Source: Sulfurospirillum sp964441765
Lineage (GTDB): Bacteria > Campylobacterota > Campylobacteria > Campylobacterales > Sulfurospirillaceae
Direction: 5' to 3'
DNA: 9,142 nucleotides
NCBI GenBank assembly: GCA_964441765.1
Contig: CAYTVI010000076.1
Location: 1 to 9,142, forward strand
Made by a program: the position numbers and the translations under genes. Each line of letters begins with the position of its first letter. Positions within the stretch are counted from its first letter, which is position 1. The notes beneath the pieces were generated by a model. The model made no database searches, was not told the DNA's origin, and saw only the letters and a list, made by a program, of their open reading frames with translations. Shown piece by piece: positions 1-5,123 of the stretch.

Positions 1-5
1 AATAT

Positions 6-335
6 TTACCCCGCCAACTCACATGCGAAGCAGTTGTTTTGGTCTTTACATGTAAAACAATACGGTGCGATTTTCCCGATGGAATCGTAGATAAATTTTT
101 TCCACAGTTTATCGACAGGCTTTTGTTGGGCGAGTTCGGGGAAGTGGCACTTCATGTATTTTCCCATCTGTACACGGTTTTTAAAACCCATCGCTTGATA
201 CAGATGGTTCATCTGCAAAGACATCGAAGCGATATGGGGAGCTATGACGTATTTTGAGTAGCGATTTTTAGCGTAACGTTGCAAAAAAAGCATCACTTCA
301 CGCTCTAGTTTTACTTTTTTGAGTTCTGTTATCAT
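6..335 (-). CDS. nifQ: NifQ-like molybdenum-handling protein (short form)
   Basis: Encodes 109 residues. NifQ is known to supply molybdenum for FeMo-cofactor synthesis. The family resemblance is in the segment around residues 42-86 (NHLYQAMGFKNR, then HFPELA, then LWKKFIYDSIG), which matches the conserved core of NifQ, followed by a C-terminal cysteine cluster at C93, C96, C102 and C105. The protein is shorter than the roughly 170-200 residues usual for proteobacterial NifQ. The cysteine spacing (C-x2-C-x5-C-x2-C) is shifted relative to the usual C-x4-C-x2-C-x5-C. The ATG overlaps the rpoN stop codon by four bases (ATGA), so translation is probably coupled to rpoN. It is the last gene of the visible minus-strand run. 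The assignment rests on core motifs and nif context; the reduced N-terminus means function is inferred. Confidence 0.72.
   Translation of the reverse strand: MITELKKVKLEREVMLFLQRYAKNRYSKYVIAPHIASMSLQMNHLYQAMGFKNRVQMGKYMKCHFPELAQQKPVDKLWKKFIYDSIGKIAPYCFTCKDQNNCFACELAG
45..56. repeat. TTACATGTAA palindrome, copy 1 (inside nifQ)
   Basis: The sequence TTTACATGTAAA is a perfect 12-bp palindrome containing the 10-bp core TTACATGTAA. It lies in the nifQ-like gene, where it encodes the F-T-C-K part of the C-terminal cysteine cluster. The same core occurs at 1200-1209, 5124-5133, 5144-5153 and 8814-8823. Confidence 0.8.
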
Positions 336-1558
336 GCTTGTACCTTGTAGATTTTTTTGCGCTCTTTGGAAGATGCGACGTTCATGAGTTTGCGGTATTT
401 GGTGATGGTGCGTCTGACCATCTTGATGTTAAAGCGTTTTTCGATGCGCTCTAGCAATTCATCATCGGTCAATGGTTCGGCTTTGTCTTCGTATTCGATT
501 TGGGTGTTGATAAAGTTTTTGATTTCGGAGCTTGAGAGCTCTTTGGTGGCGACGGCGTTGGTGAAGAAAGATTTTAAGGGGAAGATGCCTTGTTTTGACT
601 CGATGTATTTGTTGGAGACTGCACGTGAGATGGTGGACTCTGCAAAGGAGAGTTCATCGGCAAGGGACGCCATATTGAGCGGTTTTAGCTCACCTCCTAC
701 AAAAAAGGAGAGTTGGCGCTCAATGATGATAAGAACTATCTTATAAAGCGTTGTTTTACGAAGTTCTAGCAAATTGACGATGTCACGTGCTTCTTTGAGC
801 TTTTCTTTGATGCTTTCACTTTTACTGGAAAATGGCTCATTGATGATAATATCTGGGTAATAATCATGGTTGATGCGAAGCGTGATATCTTCTCCCACAT
901 CCACGTAAAAATCAGGAATGATTTGCTTAGGGGTAGCTTGGTACTCTAAAGCAGGAGGGTTTGAAAACTTTTTCAAAATAGCTTTTGCCTCTTCAAAACG
1001 TCCGTGTTTTGAGAACTTATCGACTTTTGCCATTTGGTCTATCATCTTAAGTACGAGATTGTACAGCTCATCGTCCACATCATCGCTCATGGCATCAAGT
1101 TGAAAGATGAATGACTCATGGCTATCGAGCGCTCCTACTCCATAAGGCTCTATCTTTGAAAAGCGCTGACGGATGCGTTCAACGTACTCTTTATAGACAT
1201 TACATGTAAGTGCGATTTGGTCAATATCGCCATCAAAATAGCCATCTTCATTGATGTCACAGAGTATTTCGTGCGCGACTTTTTGAGAGATGGGTGTAGG
1301 AAACAAAGGCGAAGCAATCTGCTCTATGATTTTTTCATGCAAGGATTCACTTCCAAGCACTAGTTCCTCCACGATACCGCTACTTGAACCAAGGGGTTGT
1401 TCAAAAGGGCGCTTCACTTCCAAGAAAGGATTTTCATAAGAAAGCGTTTCCAAATGCGAACTGAGTTCTTGCAATGGAAGCTGTAACAGTGGGAGCCAAA
1501 GCTTCAAAGAGAGGTTTAAACTCTGCTTTTGTTTAAATTCTAAATTAATACTTCTCAT
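332..1558 (-). CDS. rpoN: RNA polymerase sigma-54 factor (RpoN)
   Basis: Sigma-54 directs RNA polymerase to -24/-12 promoters and needs an AAA+ activator to open them; nif genes are classic targets. Numbering from the ATG at 1558 gives 408 residues. Residues about 10-50 form the leucine/glutamine-rich Region I that contacts activator and core polymerase (LPLLQ followed by ENPFLEV). An acidic variable stretch follows, then the core-binding domain. A helix-turn-helix lies at about 295-320, and the RpoN box VRRTITKYRK (consensus ARRTVAKYRE) at 381-390 reads the -24 element. A GTG at 1585 would add nine residues, but no Shine-Dalgarno sequence precedes it, whereas GAGG lies 12 bases before the ATG; the choice is not certain. 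It is followed by nifQ with a 4-base overlap. A hairpin lies between it and the upstream ferredoxin gene, so it may be only partly cotranscribed with the nif genes. It may be a nif-dedicated copy or the only sigma-54 of the cell; the window cannot tell. Confidence 0.93.
   Translation of the reverse strand: MRSINLEFKQKQSLNLSLKLWLPLLQLPLQELSSHLETLSYENPFLEVKRPFEQPLGSSSGIVEELVLGSESLHEKIIEQIASPLFPTPISQKVAHEILCDINEDGYFDGDIDQIALTCNVYKEYVERIRQRFSKIEPYGVGALDSHESFIFQLDAMSDDVDDELYNLVLKMIDQMAKVDKFSKHGRFEEAKAILKKFSNPPALEYQATPKQIIPDFYVDVGEDITLRINHDYYPDIIINEPFSSKSESIKEKLKEARDIVNLLELRKTTLYKIVLIIIERQLSFFVGGELKPLNMASLADELSFAESTISRAVSNKYIESKQGIFPLKSFFTNAVATKELSSSEIKNFINTQIEYEDKAEPLTDDELLERIEKRFNIKMVRRTITKYRKLMNVASSKERKKIYKVQA
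1200..1209. repeat. TTACATGTAA palindrome, copy 2 (inside rpoN)
   Basis: A perfect copy of the 10-bp palindrome lies within rpoN and encodes part of L-T-C-N-V. The flanking bases ACAT before the core are shared with the copy in nifN (8814-8823), so the match there extends beyond the core. Confidence 0.8.
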
Positions 1559-1637
1559 GCGTAAATTATGCCTCAATGAGTTCACTTTTTAGGCATAAAT
1601 GCTGATTAATTTTTAGTCAGTCAAAAAGGGGTTTTCT

Positions 1638-1677
1638 GAAAATAAAGAAAAGTGCCAAGAGGCTAAATACTAGCCTC
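1638..1677 (-). terminator. Candidate terminator or attenuator between ferredoxin and rpoN
   Basis: The minus-strand RNA would form a 7-bp stem (GAGGCTA / TAGCCTC, 1659-1677) with a 5-nt loop, followed by a T-rich stretch (CACTTTTCTTTATTTT). It starts 21 bases after the ferredoxin stop. The stem is short and the T tract is interrupted, so it may be leaky and let some transcription reach rpoN and nifQ. The remaining non-coding sequence (1559-1697 in total) contains no convincing -35/-10 promoter. An AT-rich CTAAAAAT on the minus strand near 1606-1613 is the best weak -10 candidate for rpoN. Confidence 0.45.
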
Positions 1678-1697
1678 AGGCAAAATAGAGAGATAAT

Positions 1698-1994
1698 TTA
1701 GTATTTGATGCGGACAACGCCGTTTGGCTTGTCAATCTTCATTTGGCATGAAAGACGAGTATTGGGTGTGCATGTTCCAAAACAAATCTCTTTTAACACT
1801 TTGTGTTCTTTGTCTGTTTTGCCTGAGAGATACTCCATACCTTGCACGATTTCAACCGCACAGGTACCACACTGTCCATCACGGCACCCAAAAGGAAGCG
1901 CACTTCCACTTGCTTCTACAACATCTTGAATGGTAGCACCTGGTTTGACGTTGATCGCCAAAAAGTCATTGATAATTTCTACACGTGTTGTCAT
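1698..1994 (-). CDS. Plant-type [2Fe-2S] ferredoxin of the nif cluster
   Basis: A 98-residue soluble ferredoxin. C37, C42 and C45 in the loop GCRDGQCGTC, with C83 in RLSCQ, make the classic C-x4-C-x2-C...C set of ligands for one [2Fe-2S] cluster. Two further cysteines (C71, C75) lie just before the last ligand. In nif clusters such proteins act in electron transfer to nitrogenase or in cofactor assembly; which applies here is not shown by sequence. The ATG at 1994 is preceded by AAGGAG with a 5-base spacer. The gene starts 11 bases after a second, ligand-poor protein of the same fold (2006-2344), so the two look like a tandem pair. The C-terminal VVRIKY is typical of the family's last strand. 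Confidence 0.9.
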   Translation of the reverse strand: MTTRVEIINDFLAINVKPGATIQDVVEASGSALPFGCRDGQCGTCAVEIVQGMEYLSGKTDKEHKVLKEICFGTCTPNTRLSCQMKIDKPNGVVRIKY

Positions 1995-2005
1995 AAGAAC
2001 TCCTT

Positions 2006-2344
2006 TTACTTTTTAAATGGTTTGATTAAAACATCACCCTTGACCATCATCATCGAAGCGATGCGGATTTTTGGGCTTACGGTAAATTGTTGGCAGATAT
2101 CTGCATCCTCTTGGCTAATGGCTCCAAGCTTCACAAGTTCATCAAGCTCTTCATCTTCCATGTAGCTGGTTGGCTCTTCATCGCTGATGTGCTCAACACT
2201 CACTAAACATTTGCTAAAATCACCGCTGTCAAATGCTATTGGTATTCCTTTTTCTTTTGCCAAACGAACGATTGGTTCGCCTATTTTGGCATCGTAAATA
2301 CCATCAGTCTTTTCGTCAAAATGCATAAAAATAACTTTCGCCAT
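2006..2344 (-). CDS. Ferredoxin-fold protein lacking most [2Fe-2S] ligands
   Basis: A 112-residue acidic protein with the layout of a plant-type ferredoxin: an N-terminal strand pair, the segment IPIAFDSGDFSKCLVSV where the cluster loop should be, a helical acidic stretch, and a final IRIASMMMVKGDVLI. Aligned by eye to the neighbouring ferredoxin, the four ligand cysteines become F38, F43, C46 and S97, so only one remains. It therefore probably cannot hold a normal [2Fe-2S] cluster and may be a binding partner, regulator or chaperone. The start is the ATG at 2344, placed 5 bases after AAGGAG; the GTG at 2350 overlaps that ribosome site and is unlikely. It lies 12 bases after nifZ and 11 before the true ferredoxin. 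I do not recognise a named gene. It could instead bind another cofactor. Confidence 0.75.
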   Translation of the reverse strand: MAKVIFMHFDEKTDGIYDAKIGEPIVRLAKEKGIPIAFDSGDFSKCLVSVEHISDEEPTSYMEDEELDELVKLGAISQEDADICQQFTVSPKIRIASMMMVKGDVLIKPFKK

Positions 2345-2356
2345 TGCCACTCCTTT

Positions 2357-2728
2357 TTAAGATTGTTTACTTTTGTAATAATTTTCTAAAAATGCTCTCT
2401 CTTCTGCTTCTAAGTCTCGGTACGGCTCAAGTGCTTCAAGTTCATGCTCTCTGCATCCGATGACTTCGACCACTGCCTTAGCATCTAAAAAATGAACTTC
2501 ATACACCCGAATGACTTGCAAAAAATCACCCATGCCTCGGATGTACCCGATAGAGCCTTTTTCTATCATCACTTCCCCGATACCAAGGTATGGATACGTT
2601 CCATCGTTTTTGATGTCTTCTAAAAGTCTTACCTTTTGCCCCATAAAAAACTTTGCCCTCTCCTCGTCTTTGCCAGAGAGTTTCGCACTGACGGTGTTAT
2701 AAAGTTTGACATCTGTATCAACAAGCAC
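2357..2728 (-). CDS. nifZ: NifZ, MoFe-protein maturation factor
   Basis: NifZ assists formation of the second P-cluster in the nitrogenase MoFe protein. The NifZ domain is clear in the central part: GQKVRLLEDIKNDGTYPYLG, then GEVMIEKGSIGYIRG, and FLQVIRVYEVHFLD with the ending VIGCREHELE. The preferred start is the GTG at 2728, because a near-perfect AAGGAGGA lies 4 bases upstream. This gives 123 residues. An upstream in-frame GTG at 2752 would place that ribosome site inside the coding region and has no site of its own. With the 2728 start the gene overlaps the end of nifW by 11 bases, suggesting coupled translation. The neighbours nifW and nifF fit the grouping of nifW, nifZ and nifF known from Azotobacter. 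Confidence 0.88.
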   Translation of the reverse strand: MLVDTDVKLYNTVSAKLSGKDEERAKFFMGQKVRLLEDIKNDGTYPYLGIGEVMIEKGSIGYIRGMGDFLQVIRVYEVHFLDAKAVVEVIGCREHELEALEPYRDLEAEERAFLENYYKSKQS

Positions 2729-3047
2729 AGTTTCCTCCTTGCGACGAGGCACAGGCTAAACATCCTTTAACCTTACCATCTTCTATCATACCCCACACTT
2801 CAGCCGCGCTAGGAGCATGTCCGTTTTTATAATCACCATAGACCTTAATCAAGGCAAATTTGAAAAAGTCCATAAGGTATTTTTCATCGCCTGTAAAGTT
2901 TGAAAAACCTTTTTTAACCAGACTTCCATACTCTTTCATAATATGAAAACGCTTCACTTCTACGATATGTTTTTCATACGCCACACCAAAAAAATCAAAA
3001 TAATCTTCGGCATTTTTCAGTTTGTAAAAGTTTTCAAGCGTTTGCAT
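2718..3047 (-). CDS. nifW: NifW, nitrogenase-stabilising protein
   Basis: NifW binds and protects or helps mature the MoFe protein. The protein is 109 residues. Its N-terminal half has the family pattern: AEDYFDFFGVAYE (13-25), then IVEVKRFHIMKEYG (28-41), matching the 'FF-V-YDP-VV-V-RLHIL' core of NifW. The ATG at 3047 is the last base triplet before the run of N, so no ribosome site can be seen. The start still agrees with where known NifW proteins begin. The C-terminus is unusual: C96, C99, C107 and C109 form a cysteine-rich tail after the conserved tryptophan W85. The final codons contain the nifZ ribosome site and overlap the nifZ start. Any apparent fusion to the upstream flavodoxin is an artefact of reading through the N run. 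Confidence 0.9.
   Translation of the reverse strand: MQTLENFYKLKNAEDYFDFFGVAYEKHIVEVKRFHIMKEYGSLVKKGFSNFTGDEKYLMDFFKFALIKVYGDYKNGHAPSAAEVWGMIEDGKVKGCLACASSQGGNCAC
2733..2740 (-). promoter_or_regulatory. Ribosome binding site deciding the nifZ start
   Basis: AAGGAGGA on the minus strand, 4 bases before the GTG at 2728. It sits inside the last codons of nifW, where it encodes part of S-Q-G-G. It argues for the 2728 start over the GTG at 2752. Confidence 0.75.
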
Positions 3048-3147
3048 NNNNNNNNNNNNNNNNNNNNNNNNNNNNNNNNNNNNNNNNNNNNNNNNNNNNN
3101 NNNNNNNNNNNNNNNNNNNNNNNNNNNNNNNNNNNNNNNNNNNNNNN
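3048..3147. other. Assembly gap (100 N)
   Basis: Exactly 100 undetermined bases, a conventional placeholder for a join of unknown size. It removes the stop codon and last residues of nifF and the leader of nifW. The real sequence may be a few tens of bases or could hold another small gene. Confidence 0.99.
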
Positions 3148-3659
3148 ATCTCGTTTTTTAACTGCTCTAACCAGTTTTCAATGCGCTCTTGTGTTTTGCT
3201 AGGCTCATTGATATTATCAATGGCTAAACCACAGAGTTTTCCATCTATCTCAGCCAGTGATGCTTCATAGGTGTAGCCAACTTTGTCCACAAAGCCTACG
3301 ATTTTTGCACCCGTTTTAGAGAACGTCTGATAAAACTTGCCTAAAGCACTGCAAAAGTGTTCTCCATGCGTTTTGGCATCTCCTGCTCCAAAAAAGGCGA
3401 TGGTTTTACCCTCAAAGCTCATTTTTTGTGAACTGATTTCAAATAGCGCATCCACCCACGAAAAATGAACATCGCCTTGTCCCCATGTCGAAGTGCCTAA
3501 AAAAAGAACATCATAGTCCTCAAACTGCTCTACACTGTCAAAGTCATCTTCCATCAAAATACAATCATCATCTTCCACTTCATATGCCTCTTTCAAAGCA
3601 TCGGCGATGAGTTTGGTATTGCCACCCGCACTTGCATAAAAAATTCCTACTTTTGACAT
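3148..3659 (-). CDS. nifF: NifF, flavodoxin (3' end lost in gap)
   Basis: A long-chain flavodoxin carrying FMN, a likely low-potential electron donor to nitrogenase reductase. The FMN phosphate loop is SAGGNT at residues 10-15 (family form S/T-x-T-G-x-T, here with G replacing the inner T). The first aromatic flavin-stacking region is GTSTWGQGD with W59. The long-chain insertion and the segment IAFFGAGDA follow, then GAKIVGFVDKVGYTYEAS and DGKLCGLAID as in NifF. 170 residues are readable, ending in RIENWLEQLKNE. Family length suggests only a few residues and the stop codon are missing in the N run. The ATG at 3659 has AGGAAA about 8 bases upstream and follows the DUF269 stop by 9 bases. The assignment as nifF rather than a general flavodoxin rests on the neighbours. 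Confidence 0.87.
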
Positions 3660-3668
3660 CTTTGTTTC

Positions 3669-4100
3669 CTACTTTTGATATGTTTGATAGATTTCAAGGG
3701 CACTTTCAAGCATTTTTCCACCCTCACTGACCAAGGCATCGTATGTTCTAAAGCTGTAACGATGTGCATCTTTGAAAAATTTGTTGGTGATGACAATCTT
3801 TTCAGCCAACACCACAGCCCTACCAAAGCCCTCATGGCTCATCTCCATCACCACCGAACACATAACACCTGTTTTGAGCTCAAACGCCAAGGCGATGGAT
3901 TGGAAAATGAGGCGGATATCTTTGATTTGCATCTCATCAATGTCCGCGATGATAGGAATATTTTTCAAATCTTCCTTGCTTTTGACATACTTCTCGCAAA
4001 GCAACTCTTCATCGCTTTTTTTTGCCCACGTACCAAATTGGTCCATCGCTCGAAGCTGAGAGATGAGTGTGTCGATAAACAGTTTTTCAAGCTCGTTCAT
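3669..4100 (-). CDS. NifX-associated nitrogen fixation protein (DUF269)
   Basis: 143 residues, close to the family's usual length of about 150. Family features are QLRAMDQFGTW (16-26), the KSDEELL segment, IPIIADID, the hydrophobic helix FQSIALAFELKTGVM, and the highly conserved SHEGFGR motif followed by VITNKFFKDAHRYSF. The family regularly follows nifX (orf5 in Azotobacter numbering) and is thought to act in cofactor biosynthesis or storage, though no reaction is firmly assigned. It begins 3 bases after the nifX stop, with AAGGGCG inside nifX as a possible ribosome site, so the two are probably translated together. It is followed after 9 bases by nifF. Predicted soluble; no membrane segment. 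Confidence 0.9.
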   Translation of the reverse strand: MNELEKLFIDTLISQLRAMDQFGTWAKKSDEELLCEKYVKSKEDLKNIPIIADIDEMQIKDIRLIFQSIALAFELKTGVMCSVVMEMSHEGFGRAVVLAEKIVITNKFFKDAHRYSFRTYDALVSEGGKMLESALEIYQTYQK

Positions 4101-4103
4101 CGT

Positions 4104-4460
4104 CTACGCCCTTGCTTCTAAAATTTTTTTGATAAAAGGAGGTGGATTGGTTGCCATCATCGAAGAAAGCTTGGTCAGCTCTGTTTCGATACTCACAACT
4201 TCTTTGTATTTGATAGGGAAAATTTTGCTATTGACCACTTTAGCCGCCGCCGTAGGTCCAATCTCAACACAATAGAGTATATCAACGCCACTGTCTTGCA
4301 ACATCTCTACCCTTCCCTCCGTTTTCTCTTCGCCCGTTGGAACCACTTCAAAGAGGCTAAAACCTTCACTATCCACGTCATACACAGCAAACTGCGGTGC
4401 TGAGCCAAAATGTGCGTCGATATTTTTCAAATCGTTTGTGAAAAAAGCTACCTTGACCAT
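4104..4460 (-). CDS. nifX: NifX, FeMo-cofactor precursor binding protein
   Basis: NifX binds NifB-co and the VK cluster and shuttles them during FeMo-cofactor assembly. The 118-residue protein is essentially one NifX/NifB-type cofactor-binding domain: VKVAFFTNDLKNIDAHFGSA at the N-terminus with the conserved H-F-G, QFAVYDVD, then GVDILYCVEIGPTAAAKVVN. It is shorter than Azotobacter NifX (about 158 residues), with the difference at the C-terminus. The ATG at 4460 has AGGAGG 8 bases upstream. It is the first gene of a run that extends through DUF269, nifF, nifW, nifZ and two ferredoxin-like genes towards rpoN and nifQ. A candidate sigma-54 promoter and a dyad lie directly upstream. nifN, its usual neighbour, lies about 4 kb away across unrelated genes. 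Confidence 0.92.
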   Translation of the reverse strand: MVKVAFFTNDLKNIDAHFGSAPQFAVYDVDSEGFSLFEVVPTGEEKTEGRVEMLQDSGVDILYCVEIGPTAAAKVVNSKIFPIKYKEVVSIETELTKLSSMMATNPPPFIKKILEARA

Positions 4461-4483
4461 CGTTTTATCCTCCTATGGTTTAC

Positions 4484-4505
4484 TCTTGTAACTCTATTTA
4501 CAAGA
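4484..4505. promoter_or_regulatory. CRP/FNR-like dyad in the nifX leader/promoter
   Basis: A perfect 8-bp inverted repeat, TCTTGTAA and TTACAAGA, separated by 6 bases. Its inner part reads TGTAA-N6-TTACA, the same geometry as the CRP-type TGTGA-N6-TCACA site with one change per half. It overlaps the -12 region of the candidate sigma-54 promoter, so a bound protein there could block or gate nifX transcription. It could alternatively act as a small hairpin in the mRNA leader. The binding protein is unknown. Confidence 0.5.
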
Positions 4506-4513
4506 AGTGTTCC
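4499..4513 (-). promoter_or_regulatory. Candidate sigma-54 (-24/-12) promoter for the nifX operon
   Basis: The minus strand reads GGAACA-CTTC-TTGTA. GGAACA matches the Campylobacter/Helicobacter form of the -24 element, and the distance from GG to the -12 dinucleotide is the required 10 bases. The defect is TTGT instead of TTGC at -12. Transcription would begin near 4488, leaving a leader of about 27 bases before the nifX ATG. An rpoN gene at the far end of the same gene run makes the site meaningful, but the single -12 mismatch keeps confidence moderate. Confidence 0.42.
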
Positions 4514-4568
4514 GTAGAAAAAACCTTGTTGAAAGTTGTACTGATGGGATTTTTTTTTAGAATTTTTG

Positions 4569-4577
4569 TGGTAGTAT
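4569..4577 (+). promoter_or_regulatory. Candidate extended -10 promoter for bacterioferritin
   Basis: TG-G-TAGTAT forms an extended -10 element, with a run of nine T (4550-4558) and further T-rich sequence upstream. This is the T-rich pattern that replaces a -35 box in Campylobacterota vegetative promoters. Transcription would start near 4584, about 27 bases before the ATG. A second weaker -10-like TAAAAT at 4584-4589 lies too close to the ribosome site. Confidence 0.45.
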
Positions 4578-4610
4578 GAGTGTTAAAATTTTAAACGTTA
4601 GGAGTCTTTT

Positions 4611-5117
4611 ATGAGAGAAAAAAGTATAGAATTGCTAAACCTAGCCATCGCCGATGAGTTATCAGCCGTACACCAATATATGTTTTTTCACTTTCACTGT
4701 GATGACCAAGGCTATGACCTACTTTCAAGCCTTTTTAAACGTACCGCTATTGCGGAGATGTTACACATCGAACAGCTTGCCGATAGAATTTTGTTCCTTA
4801 AAGGAACCATTAAAATGGAAGCATCACAACCTGTTGAGCAAATCACCGATGTGAAAACCATGCTAGAATTTTCACGCAAATCCGAAGAAGAAGCGATTGA
4901 AATCTATAATAGATTTGCGATTGAATGTGGCAACAATGCCGATAGCGTTACCAAAAAAATGTTCGAAGCTTTGGTCGTTGATGAAGAGGGGCACTATAAG
5001 GAATTTGACGATGAAATGGACAATCTTTTAAAATACGGCGAACAATATCTTGTTCTTCAATCTATGGAAAGAAGCAAGAAAAAATCTATGATGGCAATGC
5101 CTCCACAACAAGCCTAA
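4611..5117 (+). CDS. bfr: Bacterioferritin, iron storage / ferroxidase
   Basis: A 168-residue ferritin-like four-helix protein that would assemble into a hollow 24-mer, oxidise Fe(II) and store iron. Di-iron ligands are visible in the expected order: E16; E49 and H52 (EMLH); E94; E125 and H128 (EEGH). M50 aligns with the heme-ligating Met52 of E. coli bacterioferritin, so a true heme-binding bacterioferritin is likely rather than plain ferritin. The C-terminus extends beyond the core with a K/M/Q-rich tail. The ATG follows AGGAG at a 6-base spacing. It is divergent from nifX and followed by a strong hairpin terminator, so it is probably its own transcript. In a nif locus it could buffer iron for nitrogenase metalloclusters or protect against oxidative stress; that role is inferred from position only. 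Confidence 0.88.
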   Translation: MREKSIELLNLAIADELSAVHQYMFFHFHCDDQGYDLLSSLFKRTAIAEMLHIEQLADRILFLKGTIKMEASQPVEQITDVKTMLEFSRKSEEEAIEIYNRFAIECGNNADSVTKKMFEALVVDEEGHYKEFDDEMDNLLKYGEQYLVLQSMERSKKKSMMAMPPQQA

Positions 5118-5123
5118 TATTTT

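Noticed and set aside
357..746. Plus-strand open frame of 129 codons opposite rpoN
   Set aside because: It lies wholly antisense to a clear sigma-54 gene, has low-complexity Ser/Met-rich sequence and no ribosome site; a shadow frame.
1586..1650. A vegetative promoter for rpoN
   Set aside because: Only AT-rich -10-like strings are present with no supporting upstream pattern, so none is listed as a feature.
1642..1657. TGGCAC on the minus strand upstream of rpoN as a sigma-54 promoter
   Set aside because: The -24 element is perfect, but the -12 position reads TA instead of GC at the required spacing, and it lies in the terminator tail.
2718..3659. A flavodoxin-NifW fusion protein
   Set aside because: The junction consists only of N; NifF and NifW are each near full length on either side and NifW has its own ATG.
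4016..4023. Eight-A run in the DUF269 gene (also similar runs in the Cache-CheW gene) as programmed frameshift or phase-variation sites
   Set aside because: The frames are intact on both sides, the runs encode ordinary Lys codons, and no overlapping alternative frame or stimulatory structure is seen.
3675..4121. Plus-strand open frame of 148 codons opposite the DUF269 gene and end of nifX
   Set aside because: Antisense to two recognised nif genes, no domain resemblance and no start signals.
4527..4542. NifA enhancer (TGT-N10-ACA) upstream of nifX
   Set aside because: The best match is TGT-N10-ACT, one mismatch and too close to the promoter; such half matches are expected by chance.
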